From positions 19,228 through 83,227 of the forward strand of contig WOZJ01000066.1 in assembly GCA_011620345.1 (NCBI GenBank): DNA of 64,000 nucleotides. Direction: 5' to 3'. The position numbers were made by a program, and so were the translations under genes. Below, in pieces: positions 53,348 to 61,800 of the stretch (its first letter is position 1; each line of letters starts with the position of its first letter). The stretch comes from Nitrospirota bacterium (GTDB lineage: Bacteria; UBA2233). Below the pieces are notes generated by a model. That model was not told the DNA's origin. It did not search any database and was given only the letters and a program-made list of their open reading frames with translations.

Positions 53348-53956
53348 TTAGCGCCGAAGCAGTTGCCTGTGACAGCCAAGGCAGAAGTTTTGCCTGTGGC
53401 AGCTCGAGCATTTCATCGGGTTTGCCCTGGCTTCGATCGCGTGGTAGAAGAGATAATTTCCCTCGTGGACCTTGTTTTGCATCGTATCCCTGCGCATGTG
53501 GCAATCTACGCAGAACGACTGGGCATGGCAGAGCTGGCATTCCTCGCCGGAGGTCTGTGCAAGAATACGATGGTCTTTCTTGAAGCTCAACGTGTGCGTT
53601 TTCGGCTTGATCGCGGCCATGTTGTCTTTATGGCAGCTTGTGCACTTCAGGGGCCGCTTTGCCTTTCGTTCTTCGTTGTTATGGCATGCATGACAGGTCT
53701 CTTGGCCCGGTTTCAGGTAACGCGCTTCGATCTCGTCGTCAAGCTTTTCGTGCTGGCTTTCGAGCGTGGCGTTGAACGGGTGGCAGGAGATGCAGTTAAA
53801 CCCATCTTTTTCGAGCAAGACGCGGTGCTTGCCGTGATCGAAGACGGAGGCCGCGGATTTAGGGGGGGCAGGGGGCTCTTCTTTGGCCATTCCGGAAAGG
53901 GCAACGCCAGCCAAGCCTGCCGCAAAGATTAAACTAAAAACGGGTATTCTTTTCAT
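53348..53956 (-). CDS. Sevenhaem cytochrome c, exported
   Basis: This 202-residue protein has a signal peptide (VFSLIFAAGLAGVALSGMA) and seven CXXCH sites: CISCH, CHACH, CTSCH, CQLCH, CVDCH, CSSCH and CLGCH. The C-terminal part (GNYLFYHAIEARANPMKCSS) is a pattern I associate with deltaproteobacterial multihaem cytochromes. One haem per 29 residues is very dense, consistent with a wire-like protein. It follows the porin gene by 17 bases, the position of the periplasmic or pore-embedded cytochrome in porin-cytochrome conduits. Confidence 0.9.
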   Translation of the reverse strand: MKRIPVFSLIFAAGLAGVALSGMAKEEPPAPPKSAASVFDHGKHRVLLEKDGFNCISCHPFNATLESQHEKLDDEIEARYLKPGQETCHACHNNEERKAKRPLKCTSCHKDNMAAIKPKTHTLSFKKDHRILAQTSGEECQLCHAQSFCVDCHMRRDTMQNKVHEGNYLFYHAIEARANPMKCSSCHRQNFCLGCHRQLLRR

Positions 53957-53973
53957 GGCAAGGTCCTTTTGCC

Positions 53974-55329
53974 CTAGAATTTGGTGTCGAAGTTGTAGAA
54001 GGCCATCAGGCCGCCCCGGATGTCGTCATGGTAAAAGTCGTTCGAGTTGGCCTCGAAGAAGCCCTGGAGCTTGCAGTCTCGAAACAAAAGGTAGCTGACC
54101 ATCGTGCGGAAGTTGAAGGCCTGATCGCTCTGGTTGGTGGTTTTGTCGTAATGGACCATGTTAAACCAGTTTTCCCACTCGAGCCTTTGGGTGAGCTTTA
54201 GGCTATACTCTGCTCTGGGGCCTACGGCTTCCCCGCCGTAGCTCTTCAAGTAGAACATGCCTAAAGAAAGGGCATGTTCGTTCCTTTCTCCGAACGTCTT
54301 GCGAAGTCCAGGCTCGAACGAGTAGCCTTTTGTCCGTTCGCCCGGGAACGTCTCGTAGGTCTGGTAGGCGAAGTCTGTATAAACGCTCAAGCCAGGGTTT
54401 AAGGCGTAATCAAACCCAACCTTGGATTGCCAAAGCGAGCTTGCCGAAAACAGCCCGAAGATGAGGTCGTCCATCGTGTTCAGCGTGAACATGTCTGTCG
54501 TGTAGGCCTCTCGCTCCCACAGGTTGGTGTCGTAGTAGGTGCCCTCGAGCTTCATGCTGAACTTCTGCGTCAGGAACATCTGCGTTCCAAAAACGACGTC
54601 CTCGAAGCCCCCTTGAGAGTTGTTGTAGACCATCTCTTGGTAAAGGAGGCTATCGATCGGGAAGCTTAGCGGCTTTTGCCAGGTGAGGTGCAAGAGCTCG
54701 TCGTGCTCGTCTGGATAATCTAGGTCGCGCTCCATGTAGCCTACCTCGCCCGAAATTTGGAAAGGCAGGCTGAACTTTGCCGAAATGCCCCAGATTTTTT
54801 CGTCAATGTTCTCGTCTTGGTTGTACCATTCCGAAAATGTCTCGAGGTCTCTGGGTTTGCCGTAGAAGAAGTTGAGCGCAAGGCTCTTCGTAATCTCGAG
54901 GTCGCCCTGAATGGCATCGGCCAGGAAGACGTTCCCCGCCTTGTGGATAAACTGCCTTCCAAGGACCAGGCTCAACCTGTCCGCGATCCTTGGGATCTCT
55001 ACGTAGCCCAAGAAGACGTCTACCTGGCCGCTTTCGTCCGGATAGCCGTTGTAGGCAAAATCGTCGCGGTAGCGAAAGTAGGCTACTGCCGAAGCGCCCT
55101 GAGGCAGGTCCTCGAGCGTGAAGCGGCTGTATAGGCTAAAGGGCATCTCGTTGCCGCCGAAGCGGTGCCCCCCGTAGACGAGCGAGCCCTTATGGTAGCG
55201 GTTCTTCCTTCCCTCGAAAAGCGCCTCGAAGTTCCCGGAGAGCGTTTCGGCAATCGCCCGGGTTTCTTGGACGAAGAAGACCCCTACAAGGCAGGCCGTG
55301 GCTAGCGCTTTGAGTGTCGTTCCCCTCAT
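53974..55329 (-). CDS. Outer-membrane beta-barrel porin of the cytochrome cluster
   Basis: This 451-residue protein has a signal peptide (LATACLVGVFFVQETRAIA) and alternating hydrophobic/aromatic strands throughout the mature part (for example QVDVFLGYVEIPRI and KFSMKLEGTYYDTNL), ending in FYNFDTKF with the terminal Phe of outer-membrane barrels. There are enough strands for about 20. It is enclosed by cytochrome genes, which fits the porin of a porin-cytochrome electron conduit. No similarity to a named porin is claimed. Confidence 0.82.
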   Translation of the reverse strand: MRGTTLKALATACLVGVFFVQETRAIAETLSGNFEALFEGRKNRYHKGSLVYGGHRFGGNEMPFSLYSRFTLEDLPQGASAVAYFRYRDDFAYNGYPDESGQVDVFLGYVEIPRIADRLSLVLGRQFIHKAGNVFLADAIQGDLEITKSLALNFFYGKPRDLETFSEWYNQDENIDEKIWGISAKFSLPFQISGEVGYMERDLDYPDEHDELLHLTWQKPLSFPIDSLLYQEMVYNNSQGGFEDVVFGTQMFLTQKFSMKLEGTYYDTNLWEREAYTTDMFTLNTMDDLIFGLFSASSLWQSKVGFDYALNPGLSVYTDFAYQTYETFPGERTKGYSFEPGLRKTFGERNEHALSLGMFYLKSYGGEAVGPRAEYSLKLTQRLEWENWFNMVHYDKTTNQSDQAFNFRTMVSYLLFRDCKLQGFFEANSNDFYHDDIRGGLMAFYNFDTKF

Positions 55330-55356
55330 TGCCGACCCCTGCTGTTTTTTTGGTGG

Positions 55357-56010
55357 TTACATGCCAGGAGGCGCAAAGCTCTTCGTGTGCTCGTGACAAA
55401 GCACGCAGTTCGAGGTGAAGTGGGCCTCGCCCGTCCCATCCCGGCGGTAATGGTTCGTTTGCGTATGGCATACCTCGCAAAGCCCTTGTCCCGGCTCTTT
55501 GCCGTTCTGGCCTCCGGATGCGCTTGGGAGCTCCACGAAGCTGTCGTCCGCCTGTCCGTCCTCGTTAAGGAAGCGAATCTCTACGGGTGTGCCGTCGAGC
55601 GTCGTCAGCAGATCCCGGACCATCGAGAGGTTGGGCGTTCCGTGTGGGTTGTGGCACGCGGCGCAGTTGGCCGTTCGCTCTTCTGGCGTCCCTAACGTGG
55701 CCCAGAGTGCGGGCGGGTGGCCATGGGGCTGGCCCGTGGGCCAGGTTTCGTTGTGGCAGGTCTCGCAGTTTGCCTTGGTCATGTGGCCCGTGCCAAACCC
55801 GGTCCTTGCCCGCGTATGGCACATGAAGCAGGCCGTGCCGTGGCCCTGGAAGGTTCTTGCACGTTCTACGTACTCCGAGTGGCAAAACTCGCAGTCATCC
55901 GGGGCCTGGAAGTACTCCGGGGGAGCGGTGTATTTCTTCGCTCCAAGGAGCGCGACGCTCGCGATCAAGACCATCCCGGCCCCTAGACTCAACAGCCTTC
56001 TTCTTTGCAT
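55357..56010 (-). CDS. Hexahaem cytochrome c, membrane-anchored or exported
   Basis: This 217-residue protein (start at 56010, with GGGAGGAG upstream; the track's start 13 codons earlier is less likely) has an N-terminal hydrophobic segment (LLSLGAGMVLIASVALLGA) without a clear cleavage site, so it may stay anchored in the inner membrane. Six CXXCH sites follow: CEFCH, CFMCH, CETCH, CAACH, CEVCH and CVLCH. The last two lie in a pattern common in Geobacter multihaem proteins (CEVCHTQTNHYRRDGTG). It is the first gene of the cluster and could take electrons from the quinone pool or periplasm. Confidence 0.9.
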   Translation of the reverse strand: MQRRRLLSLGAGMVLIASVALLGAKKYTAPPEYFQAPDDCEFCHSEYVERARTFQGHGTACFMCHTRARTGFGTGHMTKANCETCHNETWPTGQPHGHPPALWATLGTPEERTANCAACHNPHGTPNLSMVRDLLTTLDGTPVEIRFLNEDGQADDSFVELPSASGGQNGKEPGQGLCEVCHTQTNHYRRDGTGEAHFTSNCVLCHEHTKSFAPPGM

Positions 56011-56051
56011 GGGCTCCTCCCTCGATGTTAGCTTTCCCTCTAACCCCATGC

Positions 56052-56081
56052 ACTATACTCGATCATTTTTGTGATTTGCAA
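56052..56081 (-). promoter_or_regulatory. Predicted promoter for the cytochrome-porin operon
   Basis: On the minus strand TTGCAA (56081-56076), an 18-base spacer and TATAGT (56057-56052) precede the hexahaem cytochrome ATG by about 40 bases. No operator or regulator gene is visible nearby. Confidence 0.5.
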
Positions 56082-56129
56082 GGCTTGCGCCTAGGGCGAA
56101 CGATTTCCCGCATCCTGGCAGGCGCCCAA

Positions 56130-56143
56130 AGCCCTTCCGGGCT
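56130..56143 (-). terminator. Possible short hairpin downstream of the alcohol dehydrogenase gene
   Basis: AGCCC-GGAA-GGGCT on the minus strand forms a 5-bp GC-rich stem with a stable tetraloop, followed by only TT then GGG. It lies about 30 bases past the stop codon. The weak U-run makes terminator function uncertain. Confidence 0.3.
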
Positions 56144-56171
56144 GAACGTCAGCTGCTTTCTTGTTGGCGGT

Positions 56172-57221
56172 CTAGGCCTTGAGGCTTTTCATGTCGATGA
56201 CGAAACGGTACTTGACATCGCTCTTTAGCATTCGCTCGTAGGCCTCGTTGATCGCCTGGATCGGAATCAACTCGATGTCCGAAACAATGCCATGTTTGGC
56301 GCAGAAATCGAGCATTTCTTGCGTTTCTTGAATACCGCCGATTAGCGACCCGGCAATCTGGCGCCGCTTAAAAACCAGGCTGAACACGTCGGGCGAAGGG
56401 TGGGGTTCGGACGGCGCGCCCACGAGTACCAGCGTGCCATCTCGCTTGAGGAGGTTTAGGTAATCGTCTAGCCGGTGTGGGGCGGACACGGTATTCAGCA
56501 TGAAATGGAAGCTGTTCTTGTGGGCCGCCATTTCGTTTTGGTTCTTGGAAACGACCACCTCGTCTGCGCCAAGACGGCGAGCGTCTTCAGCCTTGCCTGG
56601 CGAGGTCGTGAACAGCACGACGTGGGCGCCCATCGCATGGGCAAGCTTTATCGCCATATGGCCCAAGCCACCCAAGCCTACGACCCCCACCTTCTTGCCA
56701 GGGCCGATGCTCCAGTGCCGAAGCGGGGAGTAGGTGGTGATGCCGGCGCAAACGAGCGGGGCCACCGCCGCCAAGTTCTCGGTATGGGCAACCTTGAGCA
56801 CGAAGGATTCCTTGACGACGATCGTTTCGGAGTAGCCGCCGAAGGTGTTCTCGCTCCCCGGCCCACGCCCGTTGTAGGTCGCCACGAAGCCTTCCTCGCA
56901 GTACTGCTCTAGCCCGTTGAGGCAGGATTCGCAGCGCCCGCAGCTATCTACCATGCAACCGACGGCCGCGATGTCGCCCTCCTTAAATTTGTTTGCCTTG
57001 CTTCCGACGGCCACCACGCGCCCTACTATCTCGTGGCCAGGTACGCAGGGATAGATCGTATTCTTCCATTCATCGCGAGCGGTGTGGAGGTCCGAATGGC
57101 ACACGCCGCAAAAGAGTACATCGATCTGCACGTCTTCCGGTCCTGGGCTACGCCGCTTGACCTGAAAAGGTCCCAAGGGGTTTGTCGGGCCGTGCGTAGC
57201 GTAGGCTTTGGCGTTGATCAT
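56172..57221 (-). CDS. Zinc-dependent alcohol dehydrogenase (YahK/cinnamyl-alcohol type)
   Basis: This 349-residue medium-chain dehydrogenase reduces aldehydes or oxidises alcohols, probably with NADPH. The catalytic zinc site is CGVCHSDLHTARDEW and PGHEIVGRVV; the structural zinc site is DSCGRCESCLNGLEQYC; the cofactor motif is VVGLGGLGHMAIKLAH. The overall pattern is close to E. coli YahK. AGGAGG lies seven bases before the ATG. It is flanked by a terminator hairpin upstream and is probably transcribed alone. Confidence 0.92.
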   Translation of the reverse strand: MINAKAYATHGPTNPLGPFQVKRRSPGPEDVQIDVLFCGVCHSDLHTARDEWKNTIYPCVPGHEIVGRVVAVGSKANKFKEGDIAAVGCMVDSCGRCESCLNGLEQYCEEGFVATYNGRGPGSENTFGGYSETIVVKESFVLKVAHTENLAAVAPLVCAGITTYSPLRHWSIGPGKKVGVVGLGGLGHMAIKLAHAMGAHVVLFTTSPGKAEDARRLGADEVVVSKNQNEMAAHKNSFHFMLNTVSAPHRLDDYLNLLKRDGTLVLVGAPSEPHPSPDVFSLVFKRRQIAGSLIGGIQETQEMLDFCAKHGIVSDIELIPIQAINEAYERMLKSDVKYRFVIDMKSLKA

Positions 57222-57264
57222 CGCCTTTCCTCCTTGATTCGTGACTTGGGCTTTTTATAGGAAA

Positions 57265-57292
57265 GAGGCCTAACGGCTTGTCCTTAGGCCTC
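57265..57292 (-). terminator. Terminator of the glycosyltransferase gene
   Basis: GAGGCCTAA and TTAGGCCTC form a perfect 9-bp stem with a 10-base loop. On the minus strand it starts within the last codons and stop (TAA) of the glycosyltransferase gene and is followed by TTTCCTAT. Confidence 0.6.
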
Positions 57293-58438
57293 GAGCAGTA
57301 GGCTTTTTTCGGGCGCCAGATGTGCCATGCCCGCGTACTCGGTATAGAGTGCGAATAGCTTCAAGAAAACTTCCTGCCAGTCGAGCGCCTTCGAGTTTGC
57401 ACGCATGCTTATAGGTGGAACCTCCAAGGCATCCTCTAGGCATTGGGGGGAGGGGATGAACACGGTCGTTTTGGGGTCTAGGTTTTCTCGAAGGATGGGA
57501 GAATCCACGCAGAGTACGGGAAGGCCGCAACATTGGGCCTCCATCAATGAAAGCCCGTATGTTTCCGAGGTACATGCCGTAACGTAGTAGTCTGCAAAGC
57601 TGAACAATTCGGCCAGCAGGTCTTGGTTTTCTACGAAGCCTAAGTAGAAGACGTTACGGCGCTTGGCTTGAAGTTCGAGGAGTCGCTCTTTGAGCTTGCC
57701 ATCGCCCACGATAAGGAAACTCCCGGGGCTTTTGCTCGCCTCCATCGCATCCAGCAAAAGATGCACGTTTTTGTCCGAAGAAAGCCTTCCTGCATACACC
57801 CCGATAGGCCTTTTGAGTGCTTTGGGCAGCAACGGAGAAAGAGCCGAGAAGGTGCTCCTGGGGTAGAAGACGCGCTTGTTTACACCCAGTGGAATGTGGA
57901 CTAGCCGCTTAACGCCCAACCCTTCGAGTTGTCTTAGGAAGGTTTGCGAGGCGACGATCGTGGACTTGCAGCGGTTGTAGAGCTTTGGGATGTAGGTACG
58001 GCTTACCCGTTCTGCAAGGGCGGACCATCGAAATAGGAGCCGGAAGCTCGAAACCAGGTCGGTATGGTAGACGCTAAGTAAAGGAATACCCTTTTGCTTA
58101 GCGTAAACGCTCGCCGCGTAGGCCATCGTCGTGGTAGAGTTAATTTCGACGATATCGGGCTGAAACTCGTCGATGGCGCGGTAGAGCTTTCGAAAGTGGG
58201 TATGGAGGAAGTAGTTGGGGGCCAACCTCTGGACGTTCATCGACTTGATCGATACGAACGTACTTCCGAACCGTTGGTGAACGCCGTCGTAGTGGGATGG
58301 AAAAACTACTCGGTGCTCGACAGGAAGGCCAAGCTCTTGGAAGATGCGGGCCTTGTTGTTGATGAAGGTGGCGATTCCGCCCGTGTGGAAGCCGTAGAAG
58401 TCGGAAATGTCGAGAAGACGAACCTTGTCCTTGTTCAT
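57284..58438 (-). CDS. Glycosyltransferase family 4
   Basis: This 384-residue GT-B enzyme has an N-terminal acceptor domain with FHTGGIATFINNKARIF and VYHTDLVSSFRLLF, a donor domain with VYAGRLSSDKNVHLLLDAM, and the E-x7-E donor motif in TSETYGLSLMEAQCCGLPVL. The pattern recalls PimB-like and diacylglycerol/lipid glycosyltransferases. The start at 58438 has GGAG five bases upstream; the track's earlier start adds 18 codons. It stands alone between its own promoter and terminator, away from the LPS cluster, so its product may be a glycolipid and not LPS. Confidence 0.85.
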   Translation of the reverse strand: MNKDKVRLLDISDFYGFHTGGIATFINNKARIFQELGLPVEHRVVFPSHYDGVHQRFGSTFVSIKSMNVQRLAPNYFLHTHFRKLYRAIDEFQPDIVEINSTTTMAYAASVYAKQKGIPLLSVYHTDLVSSFRLLFRWSALAERVSRTYIPKLYNRCKSTIVASQTFLRQLEGLGVKRLVHIPLGVNKRVFYPRSTFSALSPLLPKALKRPIGVYAGRLSSDKNVHLLLDAMEASKSPGSFLIVGDGKLKERLLELQAKRRNVFYLGFVENQDLLAELFSFADYYVTACTSETYGLSLMEAQCCGLPVLCVDSPILRENLDPKTTVFIPSPQCLEDALEVPPISMRANSKALDWQEVFLKLFALYTEYAGMAHLAPEKSLLLEA

Positions 58439-58507
58439 GGAGCTCCAGACCTGTTTGGCTGGTTTGTTCGGTTGAGTGCAATAGCGCTTCAACGCCTTGA
58501 TCTATTT

Positions 58508-58537
58508 ATTGTAAGCGTTCGGCCCCTTGCGGGTCAA
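58508..58537 (-). promoter_or_regulatory. Predicted strong promoter for the glycosyltransferase gene
   Basis: On the minus strand TTGACC (58537-58532), an 18-base spacer and TACAAT (58513-58508) match sigma-70 at 10 of 12 positions. The predicted start near 58501 gives a leader of about 60 bases. Confidence 0.6.
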
Positions 58538-58548
58538 TCAAGACACGC

Positions 58549-59205
58549 TTAAGGCCTGCAACTGCCGCAGGGGGCAAACCCTAGCTCTAGCGCCCTTTTG
58601 CGGGTCTCGAACACGATGCGTTTATCCTGATCAAGGCGTTTTGCATACACGCAGCTTGGCCTGTGAAACACCCTAGACGATAGGTTGCCAGCGTAGAAGC
58701 GCTCGTAGGCGAAATCCCTCCAGAGTCCCTTTTTGGCCTCCCTCGCCTCGGCCTCGAATGCCTTAAGCCTCTCAATCCCTGGGAACGGGTATTTGACGAA
58801 GGCGTAGCCGTAGCCTTCCTTGACGATGAGGTCGTTGACGCACCGGCCGTCCGGAAGGTAGACAAACGCGAGCGTTCTCGTGTAGGCATCCTTTTCGACG
58901 CGCTCGAGCCTTAGCGTCTTGCCCTTGATCGTTTTCCGTAAGAACGTGGAGGACTCCTTGCCGAAACGTTGGACCTTTCGCCTAGGATCTTTCGTCTCGG
59001 GAGTATCCACGCCGATGAGCCTGATTCGCTCGATCTTTTCGCCCGTCCAGACGTCCAACGTGTCGCCGTCGATCACCTTGATGCAGTAAGGAGGCTCGAT
59101 GCGAGCGCAACCGAGGACCAAGACAACGGCGACAACCAATAACCGGGCCCAACCGAGGGCCTTCAGGGCGCTGTGTACGGCGTTCGTCCGTCCTGCATAG
59201 GGCAT
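58549..59205 (-). CDS. Thermonuclease-like (SNase) lipoprotein with C-terminal Ada-like Cys motif
   Basis: This 218-residue protein has a lipoprotein signal (VVAVVLVLGCARIE), so it is probably membrane-anchored outside the cytoplasm. The SNase domain (about 38 to 165) has KVIDGDTLDVWTG, the catalytic IRLIGVDTPETKD, and a later Arg-containing YTRTLAFVYLPDG. A C-terminal extension of about 50 residues (VFHRPSCVYAKRL and LGFAPCGSCRP) resembles the zinc-binding Ada N-terminal type motif often attached to bacterial SNases. No strong ribosome site precedes the ATG. Confidence 0.88.
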   Translation of the reverse strand: MPYAGRTNAVHSALKALGWARLLVVAVVLVLGCARIEPPYCIKVIDGDTLDVWTGEKIERIRLIGVDTPETKDPRRKVQRFGKESSTFLRKTIKGKTLRLERVEKDAYTRTLAFVYLPDGRCVNDLIVKEGYGYAFVKYPFPGIERLKAFEAEAREAKKGLWRDFAYERFYAGNLSSRVFHRPSCVYAKRLDQDKRIVFETRKRALELGFAPCGSCRP

Positions 59206-59282
59206 GATAAACTGGCTCTTTCAAGGGACTTTTCTTGTAAAGAGTAAAGATTAGAGCAATTCGACGGCGATTGGAAGCAGCC

Positions 59283-61487
59283 ATGGTGATTGATCCGGAA
59301 TCGCTAGCAGGCCGAATTATAGGGCTTTTGACCAAGGAGGCGGAAAGCCCAAAAACAGCCTCCCAAATCGGGCATGCGCTCGGCCTTGTCCCAAAGGAAG
59401 GCTTCATATTGAGGCGAACGCTGAAAGGCCTCGCCCAATCGGGAAAGCTCGTCCGGCTGAAAGGAGGGAGGTTTGCCCCGCCTTCCAACCTTCACCTTTC
59501 TGTCGGGACGTTCGAGCTCGCAAAGGGCAAAGGCGGCGTTGTCTTACCGGATAGCATAAAAGACCCTATCGTCGTCGTAGCGCCCAATGCACGCCAAGGC
59601 GCGTTGGACGGCGACAGGGTTGTCGTTAGGGTAGAAGGCCGGCTCGAGGCCGGGCGTTGCTTTGGAAGCATCGTAAGAATCCTGGAGCGTAGGCTTAAGG
59701 AGGCCGTCGGCACTTACCACGAGCGCGGCAGGGTTGCCTACGTGGAAGCGGTCGGGCTCAAGGAGGGGTTCGAGGTTATCATTGAGGAGCCTCCCTCAAT
59801 GCATGTGCCGTTGCAGGCCATGGTGCGCGTCCGGATTACGGGCTACCCGAAAGCGGATTTCTGGGCAACAGGCGTCGTTACGGAAGTTTTAGGGGACAAG
59901 GATTCGCTCGAGCCCTACATCGAAGCGATCCTCGTAAACTCGGCCATCCCGATAGATTTCCAAGCCGGGGCGCTCGAAGAGGCCAAGGCCCTCCCAAGGA
60001 CTATTCCTGGCTCCGAGCTACAAACAAGGCGAGATTTACGCTCGCTTTCGTTCGTTACGATCGACGGAGAGACGGCGAAAGATTTTGACGACGCCGTCTG
60101 TCTCGTCCAAGGCAAGGACGAATCGAGCACGCTCTACGTGGCGATTGCAGACGTGGCCCACTACGTCTCCCAAGGCGGCGCGATCGATACGGAGGCACAA
60201 GACCGCGGAACGAGCGTGTACTACCCCTCCAAGGTCGTTCCGATGCTTCCTTTTGAGCTCTCTTGGGGGCTTTGTTCGCTCAACCCAAACGAAGACCGGC
60301 TCGTCATGGTGGCGGAGCTTTGCTATGGCCCCAAAGGCGGGCTCAAGAAGGCCGATTTCTACCCTGCCGTTATCAAGAGCCGTGCAAGGCTGACCTACAC
60401 GCAGGTGAACGAGCTTTTGCATGGGGATGCCTCCCCGCTTCAAGGCGACCCCGTTTTGGCGGCCATGCTCCTTGCCATGGAGCGGCTCGCCAAGATCCTC
60501 CACGGAGCGCGCGTAAGGAAAGGAAGCCTGGATTTCGACCTTCCCGAAACGCTCGTCATGCTCTCCCAAGAGGGTGCGATCGAGGGCATTCTAAGGGGGG
60601 AGCGCGGCTGGGGGGAGCGGCTGATCGAAGAGTTTATGATCGCGGCCAACGTTGCCGTTGCGCGGTTTTTGTTTAAGACGAAGACGCCATGCCTATTCAG
60701 GATCCATGAGCCCCCCGATCCCGTGAAGCTTCGGGGGTTTCTCACGTTCGTCAAGCGTCGCGGCGTGCACTTCGAGATTGACCCAAAAAAGAAGGTCTCG
60801 CCAAAAGACCTTGCCCGTTTTTTGGATGTCATCCAAGGCAGGTCCGATGCCCGCGTCCTCCACTACATGCTGTTGCGCTCGCTTATGCGCGCGCAGTATC
60901 ACCCCGCCCCAAAGGGCCATTTTGGCCTGGCGCTAGGGGCCTACGCGCATTTTACCTCGCCCATCAGGCGCTATCCGGACCTATTTGTCCATAGGATGCT
61001 CAAGGCGAGACTCTCGGACGATGAGGCGAAGGTTCGCGATCAAACCCAAGAAAGGGTCCTGGAGCTTGCCCAAAAGACCTCCAAGGCCGAACAGCGGGCC
61101 ACAGAGGTCGAGCGGGCGATGGTAGACCTTTACCGGGTTTATTACGGAAAAGGCAGGGTGGGCGAGACGTTCACGGGCTACATCAGCTCGGTCTTGCCCT
61201 TCGGGTTTTTCGTGGAGTTAGACGAGGCGTTCCTAGAGGGGCTCGTCCATATCTCGCAGATCGGAGATGACTACTACCTCTTTGACGAACAAAGGGCAAG
61301 GCTGATCGGCCAGCATAGAGGTAGGATCTTTGGGCTGGGCGACCGCGTGAGCGTGAAGATCGCCAGGGCCGACCTCAAAGAGCGAAAGATTGATTTTGTC
61401 CTGGCCGAAGAGCCGGAAATCCTGGCCAGGTCGAAGCGGCGAAAAAGACCCGGAATAAGAGGCCAAAAGAGAGGAAAGACGGCATGA
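59283..61487 (+). CDS. rnr: Ribonuclease R
   Basis: RNase R degrades structured RNA 3' to 5' in the cytoplasm. The 734-residue protein has an N-terminal winged-helix domain, cold-shock-like OB domains, the RNB catalytic core with VTIDGETAKDFDDAVCLV (catalytic Asp residues) and FTSPIRRYPDLFVHRML, an S1 domain (FTGYISSVLPFGFFVELDE) and a basic tail (SKRRKRPGIRGQKRGK). ATG 59283 is preferred with GGAAG upstream; the track's TTG four codons earlier is possible. It overlaps the next gene by ATGA. Confidence 0.95.
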   Translation: MVIDPESLAGRIIGLLTKEAESPKTASQIGHALGLVPKEGFILRRTLKGLAQSGKLVRLKGGRFAPPSNLHLSVGTFELAKGKGGVVLPDSIKDPIVVVAPNARQGALDGDRVVVRVEGRLEAGRCFGSIVRILERRLKEAVGTYHERGRVAYVEAVGLKEGFEVIIEEPPSMHVPLQAMVRVRITGYPKADFWATGVVTEVLGDKDSLEPYIEAILVNSAIPIDFQAGALEEAKALPRTIPGSELQTRRDLRSLSFVTIDGETAKDFDDAVCLVQGKDESSTLYVAIADVAHYVSQGGAIDTEAQDRGTSVYYPSKVVPMLPFELSWGLCSLNPNEDRLVMVAELCYGPKGGLKKADFYPAVIKSRARLTYTQVNELLHGDASPLQGDPVLAAMLLAMERLAKILHGARVRKGSLDFDLPETLVMLSQEGAIEGILRGERGWGERLIEEFMIAANVAVARFLFKTKTPCLFRIHEPPDPVKLRGFLTFVKRRGVHFEIDPKKKVSPKDLARFLDVIQGRSDARVLHYMLLRSLMRAQYHPAPKGHFGLALGAYAHFTSPIRRYPDLFVHRMLKARLSDDEAKVRDQTQERVLELAQKTSKAEQRATEVERAMVDLYRVYYGKGRVGETFTGYISSVLPFGFFVELDEAFLEGLVHISQIGDDYYLFDEQRARLIGQHRGRIFGLGDRVSVKIARADLKERKIDFVLAEEPEILARSKRRKRPGIRGQKRGKTA

Positions 61488-61795
61488 TCCTTTTGCTCGC
61501 TACGCTGAAGGCAAAGAAGGGCCAAGCGCAAGAAACACTTGAAGCGCTCGGGGCGTTTTCGGACGTCGTTAAAAGTGAGCCGGGCACGCTTGCCTGGAGG
61601 CTCTGCCAGAGCCTGACAGAGCCAGAGCAGTTTTTTGTGTTCGAGACCTACAAAGACCAAGAGGCCTTCGAGGCGCATGCACGTTCCGAAGCGTTTCAAT
61701 CGCTCGTGGCGAGCCTTGCAGACCGGCTAGAAGCCCCGCTCGAGGTGACGTTTTTAAATGAAGCCGTTGCGGTCGGTCAAGGGATAAATAGATGA
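61484..61795 (+). CDS. ABM-domain protein (putative quinol monooxygenase)
   Basis: This 103-residue protein matches the antibiotic biosynthesis monooxygenase (ABM/YgiN-like) fold: LLLATLKAKKGQAQETLEAL, SEPGTLAWRLCQSL and FVFETYKDQEAFEAHARSE. Such small ferredoxin-like dimers include quinol monooxygenases, but many have no known reaction. It is coupled to rnr by ATGA. Downstream lies a decayed gene on the opposite strand. Confidence 0.85.
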   Translation: MILLLATLKAKKGQAQETLEALGAFSDVVKSEPGTLAWRLCQSLTEPEQFFVFETYKDQEAFEAHARSEAFQSLVASLADRLEAPLEVTFLNEAVAVGQGINR

Positions 61796-61800
61796 ACCTA

